Positions 16,074-24,860 of a stretch of 64,000 nt of DNA are shown here, piece by piece. Under the pieces are notes generated by a model. That model was not told the origin of the DNA and did not search any database. It saw nothing but the letters and a program-made list of their open reading frames with translations. Both the position numbers and the translations under genes were made by a program. The number at the start of each line of letters is the position of its first letter. Positions within the stretch are counted from its first letter, which is position 1. This DNA is from Chania multitudinisentens RB-25 (GTDB lineage Bacteria > Pseudomonadota > Gammaproteobacteria > Enterobacterales > Enterobacteriaceae), in assembly GCF_000520015.2 (NCBI RefSeq), contig NZ_CP007044.2:4960001-5024000 (forward strand), written 5' to 3'.

Positions 16074-16916
16074 ATGAAACTTGCAGATATTATTCATAAG
16101 CCACGACCACTTCATTCTTGGAAAGATGCCGAGAAAATCCCTTGGAATGACCCTGCATTCAGTGAACGCATGTTGCAAAACCACCTTGCCCAGGAGCATG
16201 ACTGGGCCAGCCGCCGTTTATCACTCATTGATAGGCAGGTTGCCTGGCTACAACGCCAGTTATCCGCACAAGCCAAGATCCTCGATCTAGGGTGTGTCCC
16301 CGGGCTTTATCTGCAACGTCTCGCTCGAGCTGGCTTCCAGTGCACTGGGGTTGATTTTTCGCCAGCATCTATCAACTATGCCCGCCAGCAAGCGGCGAAT
16401 GAAGGGCTTGATATCCACTATCACTGCCAGGATATCCGTCAATTCAAGCATAAAGAACGGTATAACTGTGTCATGATGACCTTTGGTGAGTTCAATGTGT
16501 TCAGCAAAACCGATGGGTTAGCGCTGCTCGATCAGATGGCAAATGCGTTACTGCCCAGCGGGCTGCTCGTTTTAGAGCTCCATACTCCAGAAGAAGTGAA
16601 ACGCCAGGGAGAAACCGCAAGCCGTTGGGAATCTCACCAGCAAGGTTTGTTCTCCCCAACCCCTCATCTGGTGCTGACAGAGAATTCCTGGGACGAGCAA
16701 CGGCATACCGCTTCAGCCGCTTGGTGGATTATCGAAGCAACCGGAGAGGTTTCTCTCTTCGCCAGCCATATGCAAGCCTGGAGTGATGAAGAATGTCGGC
16801 AATGTTTGCAGACTTTAGGGGTTGATCACATCACCCAACTTGCGGCTAGTGATTGGCCAGCAGGAGATATTTTTGCTGAGAAACTCTATGTATTGCAGGG
16901 CGTTAAGAAAGCGTAA
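16074..16916 (+). CDS. Class I SAM-dependent methyltransferase, uncharacterised
   Basis: 280 residues. A unique N-terminal 65 residues (LADIIHKPRPLHSWKDAEKI...) precede the Rossmann core: motif I ILDLGCVPGLYLQRL, acidic loop GVDFSPASINYARQQA, then YNCVMMTFGEFNVF and GLLVLELHTPEEV. The C-terminal part with TENSWDEQRHTASAAWWIIE resembles methyltransferase domain 25 proteins of unknown role. In motif I the usual GCGPG is GCVPG, placing Val where a glycine normally contacts SAM. It is monocistronic and converges with the racemase gene. Substrate unknown. Confidence 0.83.
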   Translation: MKLADIIHKPRPLHSWKDAEKIPWNDPAFSERMLQNHLAQEHDWASRRLSLIDRQVAWLQRQLSAQAKILDLGCVPGLYLQRLARAGFQCTGVDFSPASINYARQQAANEGLDIHYHCQDIRQFKHKERYNCVMMTFGEFNVFSKTDGLALLDQMANALLPSGLLVLELHTPEEVKRQGETASRWESHQQGLFSPTPHLVLTENSWDEQRHTASAAWWIIEATGEVSLFASHMQAWSDEECRQCLQTLGVDHITQLAASDWPAGDIFAEKLYVLQGVKKA

Positions 16917-16987
16917 CGCTTTAAAATTGGCGGGTTCAAGAGAATAGCATTAACGCCGTTGGGGGGAAGTTAATGCCAATCTACGCT

Positions 16988-17713
16988 TCAGTGATGAGCC
17001 TCCCTCATAAAACATTGCCATAACGCAACACAGTGTTGAGCCAGCGCATAGGCAGGATCAACACTTGCTGCGCGCAGCGGAGAGGCCACAGCGTTAAACG
17101 CCAGAGGAATTTCAGTACAAGCCAGCACCAATTTTTCTGCGCCGCGGTTTATCAACGCCGTTGCCAATTCTTGCAGCAATTGCCCGCCCAAGGTGTTTTC
17201 ACCGCGTTTTACCGCATAACAACCCGGCACAAACAGAGTTCTTAGCTCCTGTTCCGTTGGTAAAATCACGTCAATCCCCAGCGCTGCCAGCCGTTGCTGA
17301 TACCAGCCTGCCTGTAGAGTGGCCTCCGTTGCTATAATCCCCACCCGTTGTGGCCGAGGGTGCAGATGAGCAATCTGCGCGGCGGCGATATCCACAAGAT
17401 GCAGAATCGGTGCCCGGCTGGCCGCTGCCAATTGTGGATACCAGTGATGGGCGGTATTACAGGGTATCGCAATATGGCTGACATTCAGCCGATTGAGTTG
17501 CTGTACCGCATGCAGCAACTGTGGCAACGGCGATTCCCCCTTGCCTGCCAGGGCTTTTTGTCGATCCGGTATCTGCGGAACATTCCAGGTTACAACCGGT
17601 AAATGTTCCTGATCCCGTTTGGCAGGCATGGCCTCAATCATCTTCTGCAATAAATCCAGCGTTGCCAGTGGCCCCATACCACCCAGCACCCCAAACAAAA
17701 GCGTCTCAGTCAT
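16988..17713 (-). CDS. Aspartate/glutamate racemase-family protein
   Basis: 241 residues from the ATG at 17713. It overlaps the end of the desulfhydrase gene by 8 bases, so the two are translationally linked. It has the PLP-independent racemase fold: GVLGGMGPLATLDLLQKM at the start, first catalytic thiol Cys85 in IPCNTAHHWY and second Cys199 in LACTEIPLA. Such enzymes interconvert L- and D-aspartate, glutamate or analogues by two-base proton transfer in the cytosol. In this operon, with a sulfonate-type importer and a cysteate/D-cysteine lyase, a role in interconverting enantiomers of a sulfur or sulfonate amino acid such as cysteate is a reasonable inference, not proven. Confidence 0.9.
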   Translation of the reverse strand: MTETLLFGVLGGMGPLATLDLLQKMIEAMPAKRDQEHLPVVTWNVPQIPDRQKALAGKGESPLPQLLHAVQQLNRLNVSHIAIPCNTAHHWYPQLAAASRAPILHLVDIAAAQIAHLHPRPQRVGIIATEATLQAGWYQQRLAALGIDVILPTEQELRTLFVPGCYAVKRGENTLGGQLLQELATALINRGAEKLVLACTEIPLAFNAVASPLRAASVDPAYALAQHCVALWQCFMREAHH

Positions 17714-18722
17714 ATTTCCCCACCGACTCCAATACCTGGCGGTAGCCAAACAATCCGGCAGAGCCCCCGGTATGGATAAAGACCACATTATCATGAGGTG
17801 AAAAGCGTCCTCGCCGGATTAAGTCGATCAACCCCGCCATACCTTTGCCGGAATAGACAGGATCGAGCAAAATCCCTTCCAACTGTGCCAACAACCGCAA
17901 CGCTTCCAGCATGCTATTGGTTGGCAGGCCATAACCAGCACCAACATAGTCACTATTGGCCACCACGGCTTCGCGTGGTAACTCCCCTTTCAGCCCCAAA
18001 AGTTCCCAGGTTCGTTGCGCCAACTGGTAAACGTTCTGTTCCTGTTTATCTTTCGCCGCCCGAACACTGATACCCAGCACCGGAATACCACTGTTACTCG
18101 CACCAAGCCCCGCCACCAAGCCAGCTTGAGTTCCCGAACTGCCCGTCGCATGCACAACATGATCAATGCGCAACCGCTGTTGGCTGGACTGATAGAGTAA
18201 TTCCTCCGCACAGGCAACGTAGCCTAAGGCTCCGGTGGGGTTAGATCCGCCACCTGGGATTATATAAGGCCGTTTTCCCTGTGCCCGCAGTGTTTCAGCC
18301 AGATGCTCCATCGCCTGCGGTATGTCACTCCCTGCCGGCAAATGAGCGGCTATTCTTCCCCCCAGCAGGTTATCCAACAGAACGTTACCTGAACGCTGAT
18401 AATCATCACTAAAATCGCTGACACGCTTTTCCAGTAAAACCTGCGCTTCCAGGCCAAGCTTTGCCGCTGCGGCGATGGTTTGGCGCACATGATTAGATTG
18501 CGTTGCTCCTTGCGTAATCACAACATCTGCCTGTTGCTGCAAAGCATCCGCCAGCAGGAACTCCAACTTGCGCGTCTTATTGCCCCCGGTAGCCAATCCC
18601 GTACAATCATCACGTTTGATATAAATATTCGGGCCCCCCAGGTAACGCGATAAATTAGGTAATGCTTCCAATGGAGTAGGAAAATGCCCCAATGAAAGGC
18701 GAGGGAAACGAGCAAGATGCAT
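17706..18722 (-). CDS. D-cysteine desulfhydrase / L-cysteate sulfo-lyase family PLP enzyme
   Basis: 338 residues of the ACC-deaminase/DcyD/CuyA family. PLP lysine is Lys49 in TGGNKTRKLEF, followed by QGATQSNHVRQTIAAAA, with the PLP phosphate loop near ATGSSGTQAGLVAGL. Family members carry out alpha,beta-elimination: D-cysteine to pyruvate, ammonia and sulfide (DcyD), or L-cysteate to pyruvate, ammonia and sulfite (CuyA). Sequence reading alone cannot separate them. The classic dcyD neighbours, the cystine transporter genes fliY/yecSC, are absent. Instead a taurine-type ABC transporter lies upstream and a racemase downstream, which tilts the assignment to a sulfonated amino acid such as cysteate. 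Confidence 0.88.
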   Translation of the reverse strand: MHLARFPRLSLGHFPTPLEALPNLSRYLGGPNIYIKRDDCTGLATGGNKTRKLEFLLADALQQQADVVITQGATQSNHVRQTIAAAAKLGLEAQVLLEKRVSDFSDDYQRSGNVLLDNLLGGRIAAHLPAGSDIPQAMEHLAETLRAQGKRPYIIPGGGSNPTGALGYVACAEELLYQSSQQRLRIDHVVHATGSSGTQAGLVAGLGASNSGIPVLGISVRAAKDKQEQNVYQLAQRTWELLGLKGELPREAVVANSDYVGAGYGLPTNSMLEALRLLAQLEGILLDPVYSGKGMAGLIDLIRRGRFSPHDNVVFIHTGGSAGLFGYRQVLESVGKYD

Positions 18723-18744
18723 GATAATTCCTTAATATATTGAG

Positions 18745-19533
18745 TTAATTATTCAGATGGCGACGGGCTTCACTGCGGACACGATGCAGTATCCGCTGTT
18801 TAATTTCGCTATAACCCTCGGCCTGAACCAGCGTTTCGATGTCACGCTGGCGCCCAAAGGGCAACCTGACTTCATCCACGATACGGCCTGGGTGTGCGGA
18901 CATGATAAGAACCCGATCCGCCAGAAATAACGCTTCTTCAACGTCATGGGTCACAAACAAAATCGTGGTGCCCGTTTGCTGCCAAGCGGATAGCAATAAT
19001 TCCTGCATCATTAACCGGGTTTGTGCGTCCAGAGCCCCGAAGGGTTCATCCATCAGCAACACATCAGGGTTAGGCAACCAGGCTCTGGCCATCGCGGCCC
19101 GCTGCTTCATGCCACCGGATAATTGCCAGGGATAGTGATCGGCAAACGCTTGCAAACCCACCAGTTGCAGAAATTTCTGCACTTCTGCCTGCACTCGCTC
19201 CGGTGCCGCGCCTTGCATCCGCAGGCCAAAAGAGACATTGTCGCGCACCGTTAACCACGGAAATAAATTTGCCTGCTGAAACACCATGCCCCGATCCGGC
19301 CCTGGTGCTGCAATCGATTTCCCCTGGCAATGAACCTTGCCACTGTCTGGGTGTGTAAACCCGGCAATCAGATTAAGAATGGTTGACTTACCGCACCCGG
19401 ATGGCCCCAGCAGAACAACAAACTCCCCCTGCTCTAGCACCAAAGAGATATCTTCCAACACCTGTTGCTGCCCCTGTTTAGCGGGGAAACTCAAATTAAT
19501 CTGATTTATTTCAATAGCCGCCATCGTTTGCAT
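18745..19533 (-). CDS. Taurine/sulfonate-type ABC transporter ATPase
   Basis: 262 residues from the ATG at 19533, whose A is shared with the permease stop (TAATG). GGGAGAG lies upstream. Walker A is GPSGCGKST, Q-loop VFQQANLFPW, signature LSGGMKQRAAMARAW, Walker B VLLMDEPFGALD and switch FVTHDVEEALFLADR. The closest architecture is TauB/SsuB. It is the peripheral ATPase that drives import with the permease and binding protein upstream. The three transporter genes and the two enzymes form one tight minus-strand operon. It is called taurine-like because of fold and gene order; the real substrate may be cysteate or another alkanesulfonate. Confidence 0.92.
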   Translation of the reverse strand: MQTMAAIEINQINLSFPAKQGQQQVLEDISLVLEQGEFVVLLGPSGCGKSTILNLIAGFTHPDSGKVHCQGKSIAAPGPDRGMVFQQANLFPWLTVRDNVSFGLRMQGAAPERVQAEVQKFLQLVGLQAFADHYPWQLSGGMKQRAAMARAWLPNPDVLLMDEPFGALDAQTRLMMQELLLSAWQQTGTTILFVTHDVEEALFLADRVLIMSAHPGRIVDEVRLPFGRQRDIETLVQAEGYSEIKQRILHRVRSEARRHLNN

Positions 19534-20303
19534 TACTCTCTCCCGGCCCACGGCACCAGCATCCGTTGCAGGCCAACAACCAGCAGATCAAGCAGATAGC
19601 CGATCCCCCCCAATAACAGGATACCCAACATCACAATGTCGGTACGTAAGTACGAACTGGCATTAATCACCATCCACCCTAACCCTGAGGTGGCTGCCAC
19701 CATTTCCGCCGCGATCAATGAAGTCCAGCCAATGCCGATGGATAAACGCACCACGGTAAATAATTCAGGCAATGTATCAGGTAACACCACGCGAAAAAAA
19801 ACCTGGCGGCGGCTGGCTCCCAACGTTTGGGCAACACGAATGCGTGCCCGCCCGATGCGTTCAACCGCTGCACCCGCGCCAACCACAACGCTGAGAAAAG
19901 TGGCAATAAAAATCAGGAAAAATTTGGATGATTCACCAATCCCCAACCAAACAACGGCCAGCGGGATCAAGGCTATTTTGGGTAATGGCCGCAGAAACTG
20001 AATAAACGGATTAAGCAGCGCCGCCATCGGGCCACATAACCCCATAAGTAACCCCAATGGCACACCGATAACGATCGCCACGGCGAACGCACTCAATGCC
20101 CGAGCCATGCTGGCAGCAATGTGTTGCCACAATGGCACCTGCCGATACCCTTCCTGCACCAACTCCCCGGCCGTTAACGCAATATCGGATAAGGGCGGTA
20201 GCAACAGCGGATCAATCCACTGCTCCGCCCCCACCACCAGCCACAGCAAGAAAAATAAAATAACGGCCCCAACGCTTAACGCACTATGCTGCACTCGATT
20301 CAT
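19533..20303 (-). CDS. Taurine/sulfonate-type ABC transporter permease
   Basis: 256 residues from the ATG at 20303, with six predicted helices. It carries the TauC/SsuC-type EAA loop near ERIGRARIRVAQTLGASRRQVF. It would pair as a homodimer with the ATPase encoded next. The upstream part of the longer frame overlaps the binding-protein stop and is less likely. The C-terminus (GLQRMLVPWAGRE) overlaps the ATPase start by one base, showing translational coupling. Confidence 0.92.
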   Translation of the reverse strand: MNRVQHSALSVGAVILFFLLWLVVGAEQWIDPLLLPPLSDIALTAGELVQEGYRQVPLWQHIAASMARALSAFAVAIVIGVPLGLLMGLCGPMAALLNPFIQFLRPLPKIALIPLAVVWLGIGESSKFFLIFIATFLSVVVGAGAAVERIGRARIRVAQTLGASRRQVFFRVVLPDTLPELFTVVRLSIGIGWTSLIAAEMVAATSGLGWMVINASSYLRTDIVMLGILLLGGIGYLLDLLVVGLQRMLVPWAGRE

Positions 20304-20313
20304 AAATAGCCCG

Positions 20314-21336
20314 TTATTGCGCCTGTGCCGCAATTGCCTGCTTTAAGTAACTGACATTAATGCCATTCTCAAACGTTGCAGGAATATCACGCTTACGCAC
20401 TTCGCCAATGCTTGCCAAAAAATCTGCCGTTTTGTGCACCGCTTGGCCGATGCCGCTGTGATCCGTTGCCGAGCCATTGCCTAACCACTGTGTAGTGGTT
20501 TGTTGTTGCAGCGTTGGGTATTCCAGGCCCGATAAGGTATGGGTGGCCGTGGCCACTGGCGCGCCGACATCCTGCGCTACAATAGCCGCCGCTTTTATCG
20601 GGTCGCGCTTGAACTCCTCCACTTTCTGTTGATGAACTTGCAGAAATTGGCTTAATAACTTGGGATAGGCTTTGGCAAATGCGGTTCTGACGACATAATT
20701 GTTATAAATCAGATAGCCATCCTGCTGGAGTTGTTTGGTCGCAAATACCGCTCGCCCACCAGAGACTTCTAATTCCTGCGCAAAAGGTGCCCAAACATAA
20801 CCCGCATCAATATCTCCACGTTTCCAAGCGGCCACCATCTCTGCCGGGCGCAATGGAATCAATGTCACTTTATTACGATCAATATGATAAACCGCAATAG
20901 CAGCATCTAATGCATATTGTGCGGTGGAATTAGGAGGATAAGCGACTCGTTTACCTTCAATATCCTTTAATGTGGCGATCGGTTGTTTAGCAATAAGGCG
21001 CTCAGAGGTAGCAATAACACCAGAGATACCCATAATTTCAATCGGCAATTTACGAACCAGCCCAGCAACCGCCGGGCTGGAACCTATATTGGCTATATCA
21101 ATAGCGTCACTAGCGAAATACCCCAACGCATCAGCACCGGTGGCAAATTGCACCCATTTCACTTTGGTATTGAGCGCTTTCTCTAATGAACCATCAACTT
21201 TCGCCAGCACCAAGACCTGTGAGCTACCGCCATAAGCAACGCGGACTTCACTCGGTAAAGATGAATCCGCTTGAGCGTCAGGCACAAATATAAATACACT
21301 GAATAACCCCAGTAGAAAAGCACTATCCCTCAACAT
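20314..21336 (-). CDS. Taurine/sulfonate-type ABC substrate-binding protein
   Basis: 340 residues from the ATG at 21336, with AAGGATA seven bases upstream. A signal peptide (MLRDSAFLLGLFSVFIFVPD, cleavage near AQADSS) sends it to the periplasm. The mature protein is a TauA/SsuA-like type II binding protein: RVAYGGSSQVLVLAKVDGSLEKAL at its start, given here as RVAYGG and VLVLAKVDGSLEKAL; IANIGSSPAVAGL; and RLIAKQPIATLKDIEGKRVA-type lobe hinge. It is the first gene of the operon and so defines its promoter side. The 500-bp gap upstream is AT-rich. Confidence 0.92.
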   Translation of the reverse strand: MLRDSAFLLGLFSVFIFVPDAQADSSLPSEVRVAYGGSSQVLVLAKVDGSLEKALNTKVKWVQFATGADALGYFASDAIDIANIGSSPAVAGLVRKLPIEIMGISGVIATSERLIAKQPIATLKDIEGKRVAYPPNSTAQYALDAAIAVYHIDRNKVTLIPLRPAEMVAAWKRGDIDAGYVWAPFAQELEVSGGRAVFATKQLQQDGYLIYNNYVVRTAFAKAYPKLLSQFLQVHQQKVEEFKRDPIKAAAIVAQDVGAPVATATHTLSGLEYPTLQQQTTTQWLGNGSATDHSGIGQAVHKTADFLASIGEVRKRDIPATFENGINVSYLKQAIAAQAQ

Positions 21337-21801
21337 GACTTTATCCTTTATCGTTATCAATAATCATTTTATAGTGAAAAATACTAATGCCTTTAGATTA
21401 TATTTTTTAGTTTATTTCTCTTAATCACCATTGAGAATAAAGTATATCTAATTGGCGCAAACAATTTATTAACAACGAACAAGGACGGTTGAAAATACAT
21501 TTATTATCTTTACTTAGCACAATAATAGCTAAAGCTAAAAAATAATATCGCTATAAATTAATCTTATTATTAAGCTGCACGGTATAAGAAAGGAAACTGT
21601 GGGACAATGGAGAAACCAATGTCAGGATCACCCATAAACGGCTTGGTAGTGATTCCAATGAGTAGAACATATATTTTCGATAAAGGCCTTGATGACCTTT
21701 TCATTTCACACAATCAAGCGTGAAAAGCAGATTGTTTACGGGCCAGGTGCTTAATAGTTTTCAAATAAGTATGCTGCTTCCTTGGCCTATCCTCAAATAC
21801 A
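21337..21801. other. AT-rich gap upstream of the sulfonate-type operon
   Basis: About 465 bases. It must contain the operon promoter (minus strand). A 38-codon frame at 21607-21723 (plus; MEKPMSGSPINGLVV...) has only a weak ribosome site and no recognised family. No clear CysB/Cbl site, repeat or RNA gene could be assigned by eye. Confidence 0.4.
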
Positions 21802-21829
21802 ACAAGGGCACAGCATGCTGTACCCTTGT
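21802..21829 (-). terminator. Terminator of proBA
   Basis: Arms ACAAGGG and CCCTTGT extended by ACAG/CTGT across one mismatch, loop CATG. It lies 35 bases past the proA stop and is followed on the minus strand by TTGTATTTG. It probably ends the proBA transcript. Confidence 0.7.
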
Positions 21830-21863
21830 CTTTCAGCTTAATTATCCGAAATCGGCCAAAGCG

Positions 21864-23117
21864 TCAGCTGCGAACCAGATCGTCGCCGTAACCAATCCAT
21901 TTATAGGTCGTTAACGCATCCAGCCCCATCGGGCCACGCGCATGCAGTTTCTGGGTGCTCACCGCCACCTCAGCTCCCAGGCCAAACTGGCCGCCGTCGG
22001 TAAAACGCGTGCTGGCATTCACGTACACTGCGGCGGAATCCACCGCGCGCACAAAATGCTCGGCATTGCTTAGCGAACGCGTCAAAATCGCATCAGAGTG
22101 GCTGGTGCCATGGGTACGGATATGCGAAATGGCTTGATCGATATCCTCCACCAGCGTCACATTCATATCCAGAGACAACCATTCATCGTCATACTCTTTC
22201 GCTTCTACCGCCACGACCTGCGCCGGGCCGTCATGCAACAAAGGCATCGCATTATCACTGGCGTGCAATCTCACCCCTAACGCCGCCATACGCGCACTCA
22301 ACGCAGGCAGGAAACTATTGGCGATAGTCCGGTTGACCAGCAGCGTTTCTACCGAGTTACAGGCACTTGGCCGCTGGATCTTGGCATTTTCGATCACCAT
22401 CAGCGCCTTGTCATACTCCACGCAATCATCCACGTAGATATGGCATACTCCAATCCCCCCGGTGATCACCGGAATGGTTGAGTGCTCACGGCACAGTTTG
22501 TGCAAACTGGCACCACCCCGTGGAATCAGCATGTCGACATAGCGATCCAGGCGCAGCAGTTCATTCACCAATGCGCGATCCGGGTTCTCAATCGCCTGTA
22601 CGGCAGCGGCTGGCAGGCCACATTGTTCCAACGCTTGCTGGATCACTTTCACCATTGCCTGGTTGGTATGATGCGTCTCTTTGCCACCGCGCAAAATCAC
22701 TGCGTTACCGGTTTTCAGGCAAAGGCTGGCAACATCGACAGTAACATTGGGGCGCGCCTCATAAATCACCCCAATCACACCGAGCGGCACACAGCGGCGC
22801 TCCAGTTTCAGGCCGCTGTCCAACAGGTTACCCTCCAACACACGGCCAACCGGATCGCTCAACCGGCATACCTGGCGCACATCGTTGGCAATGGCTGCCA
22901 GGCGTGTGGGAGTCAGCAACAGCCGATCCAGCAACGCCTCACTCATTCCAAGCTCACGCGCCTGTGCCATGTCCTGTTCATTCGCCTGCAGAATCACTTC
23001 ACTGTTGGCTTCCAGCCGATCGGCCATTACCGCCAGCACCTGATTTTTCCTTGCTGTACTTAGCATCGCCAGTTGCCAGGAAGCCTGTTTTGCGGCCTTC
23101 CCCATCTGCTCAAGCAT
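21864..23117 (-). CDS. proA: Gamma-glutamyl phosphate reductase
   Basis: 417 residues, the E. coli ProA length. It reduces gamma-glutamyl phosphate with NADPH to glutamate semialdehyde, the second step of proline synthesis, in the cytosol. The aldehyde-dehydrogenase-like fold shows VIYEARPNVTVDVASLCLKTGNA as separate blocks VIYEARPNVTVD and SLCLKTGNAVILRGG. The catalytic Cys lies in IQRPSACNSVETLLV, and the C-terminus is the usual GPMGLDALTTYKWIGYG. It follows proB by 45 bases in one transcript. Confidence 0.98.
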   Translation of the reverse strand: MLEQMGKAAKQASWQLAMLSTARKNQVLAVMADRLEANSEVILQANEQDMAQARELGMSEALLDRLLLTPTRLAAIANDVRQVCRLSDPVGRVLEGNLLDSGLKLERRCVPLGVIGVIYEARPNVTVDVASLCLKTGNAVILRGGKETHHTNQAMVKVIQQALEQCGLPAAAVQAIENPDRALVNELLRLDRYVDMLIPRGGASLHKLCREHSTIPVITGGIGVCHIYVDDCVEYDKALMVIENAKIQRPSACNSVETLLVNRTIANSFLPALSARMAALGVRLHASDNAMPLLHDGPAQVVAVEAKEYDDEWLSLDMNVTLVEDIDQAISHIRTHGTSHSDAILTRSLSNAEHFVRAVDSAAVYVNASTRFTDGGQFGLGAEVAVSTQKLHARGPMGLDALTTYKWIGYGDDLVRS

Positions 23118-23162
23118 GTTCTCTCCTTAACTTATCCCTTTCCGGCAAGGGGTTACCTTGAC

Positions 23163-24284
23163 TTACAGCTTGGAATCCTTCGGGTATACAATCATATCGT
23201 CACGGTGAACCGCCACCGGGCCATATTCATAACCCAGAATTTCACTGATTTCCTGCGAGTGATGCCCCGCAATCATACGCATCGCATCGCTGTTATAACG
23301 GCTGACACCGTGGGCCAGATCGCGCCCCGCCAGATTGAGAATACGGATGACTTCGCCACGGGAGAAATCCCCTTTCACTTCGCGTATCCCTTTGGGCAGC
23401 AGTGAGCTACCGCGCGCCATGATCGCCTCAACGGCGCCATCATCAACGGTGATTTCACCCGCTGGCGGTGCGCCAAAGATCCAGCGTTTGCGATTCTCCA
23501 GCGGCGTTTCCAACGCATGGAAACGGGTTCCTACCGGTTTGCCTTCAATCACATCGGCAACCACGCCCGGCTTGCTGCCCGCCGCGATGATCACATCAAT
23601 CCCCGCACGGCAGGCCACATCAGCAGCCTGTAATTTGGTACCCATGCCCCCGGTGCCAAGGCCAGATACGCTGTCACCCGCAATGGCACGCAGCGTGTCA
23701 TCAATGCCGTGCACTTCACGGATCAACTCCGCTGTGGGGTTATGGCGCGGATCGGCGGTGTATAAACCCTGCTGATCGGTCAGCAACAGCAGTTTATCCG
23801 CCCCAGCCAGAATGGCGGCCAGTGCCGAGAGGTTGTCGTTATCCCCCACCTTGATCTCTGCGGTAGCCACTGCGTCGTTTTCGTTGATCACCGGCACAAT
23901 GCGGTTATCCAACAGAGCATTCATGGTGTCACGCGCGTTAAGAAACCGTTCTCTGTCTTCCAGATCGGCACGCGTCAGCAACATCTGCCCGATGTGGATA
24001 CCATAAATAGAAAACAACTGTTCCCACAGCTGGATCAAGCGGCTTTGCCCTACCGCTGCCAGCAATTGCTTGGAAGCGATGGTGGCCGGGAGTTCGGGAT
24101 AGCCCAAATGCTCACGCCCGGCAGCAATCGCCCCGGAAGTGACAATCACAATGCGGTGGCCCAACGCATGCTGGTGCGCACACTGGCGAACCAGTTCAAC
24201 TATATGGGCCCGATTCAGACGCAGCGATCCACCGGTCAACACGCTGGTACCCAATTTCACAACCAATGTCTGGCTGCCGTTCAT
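23163..24284 (-). CDS. proB: Glutamate 5-kinase
   Basis: 373 residues (E. coli 367). The N-terminal amino-acid kinase domain (VVKLGTSVLTGG, VTSGAIAAGREHLGYP, INENDAVATAEIKVGDND) phosphorylates glutamate. The C-terminal PUA domain (from about residue 280, GEITVDDGAVEAI...) is present in full. It catalyses the first, proline-inhibited step of proline synthesis and forms a complex with ProA. The start at 24284 has GAGATATT upstream. The 113-bp space to crl holds its promoter. In E. coli phoE lies between crl and proB; here it is absent. Confidence 0.98.
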   Translation of the reverse strand: MNGSQTLVVKLGTSVLTGGSLRLNRAHIVELVRQCAHQHALGHRIVIVTSGAIAAGREHLGYPELPATIASKQLLAAVGQSRLIQLWEQLFSIYGIHIGQMLLTRADLEDRERFLNARDTMNALLDNRIVPVINENDAVATAEIKVGDNDNLSALAAILAGADKLLLLTDQQGLYTADPRHNPTAELIREVHGIDDTLRAIAGDSVSGLGTGGMGTKLQAADVACRAGIDVIIAAGSKPGVVADVIEGKPVGTRFHALETPLENRKRWIFGAPPAGEITVDDGAVEAIMARGSSLLPKGIREVKGDFSRGEVIRILNLAGRDLAHGVSRYNSDAMRMIAGHHSQEISEILGYEYGPVAVHRDDMIVYPKDSKL

Positions 24285-24397
24285 AATATCTCTACCGTTG
24301 GAAGAAGAAGGAAATGCATAGAACTTTGTAACAGGAGAGAAGCGTCATGCCAACAGGCATGACGCGATTTCAGCGCAATAAATGGAATGAAAATGAT

Positions 24398-24799
24398 CTA
24401 GGCGGAAAGTTTTATCGGTTCTTCATTAAAATCATCGGCAGGTGCCAGCGTCAGTTCCATACCGGCTAACAGTTCCCCCAAACGATGATGAAAATCGCGC
24501 AGCGTCGTTTCCAGCTTTTCTTTTACTTCATCATCTTTAATCTTTTCAGCCTTCCACTGCCCTTCTTTGTTGAACAGGCCGAAATGGTAGGTATAAGTAC
24601 AACGGGAGTGCTCGGTCTGTAATTCAAGCCACCATCCCCAAAACTCACGCTTTTCCGGCGCAGGTTTTACGTTGACGCAAACCGCTAAACAATCAAAGAA
24701 AAAACCATCATTTTCACATTTGCCTTCACGCAGATAAGGCCCCAGGCTGGCAAAACGTTTCATTAACCGGCTTTTAGGATGGCCACTTGGTAACGTCAT
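24398..24799 (-). CDS. crl: Sigma-S assembly factor Crl
   Basis: 133 residues, matching Crl throughout: SRLMKRFASLGPYLREG, CLAVCVNVKPAPEKREFWGW, and LFNKEGQWKAEKI. Crl binds sigma S directly and promotes its association with core RNA polymerase, boosting the stationary-phase regulon. GAGGAGG lies 8 bases before the ATG. It lies between frsA and proB as in E. coli, in its own unit. The C-terminal extension ending EEPIKLSA appears ordinary. Confidence 0.97.
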   Translation of the reverse strand: MTLPSGHPKSRLMKRFASLGPYLREGKCENDGFFFDCLAVCVNVKPAPEKREFWGWWLELQTEHSRCTYTYHFGLFNKEGQWKAEKIKDDEVKEKLETTLRDFHHRLGELLAGMELTLAPADDFNEEPIKLSA

Positions 24800-24860
24800 T
24801 CTTCAACCTCCTCAATGTAGAACTTCTCTTTTTAACAAACTGTTGAAAATTAGCAACTGA

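Noticed and set aside
16947..16976. Terminator from GCATTAAC/GTTAATGC between the methyltransferase and racemase genes
   Set aside because: Long loop and no U tract; stem too weak to claim.
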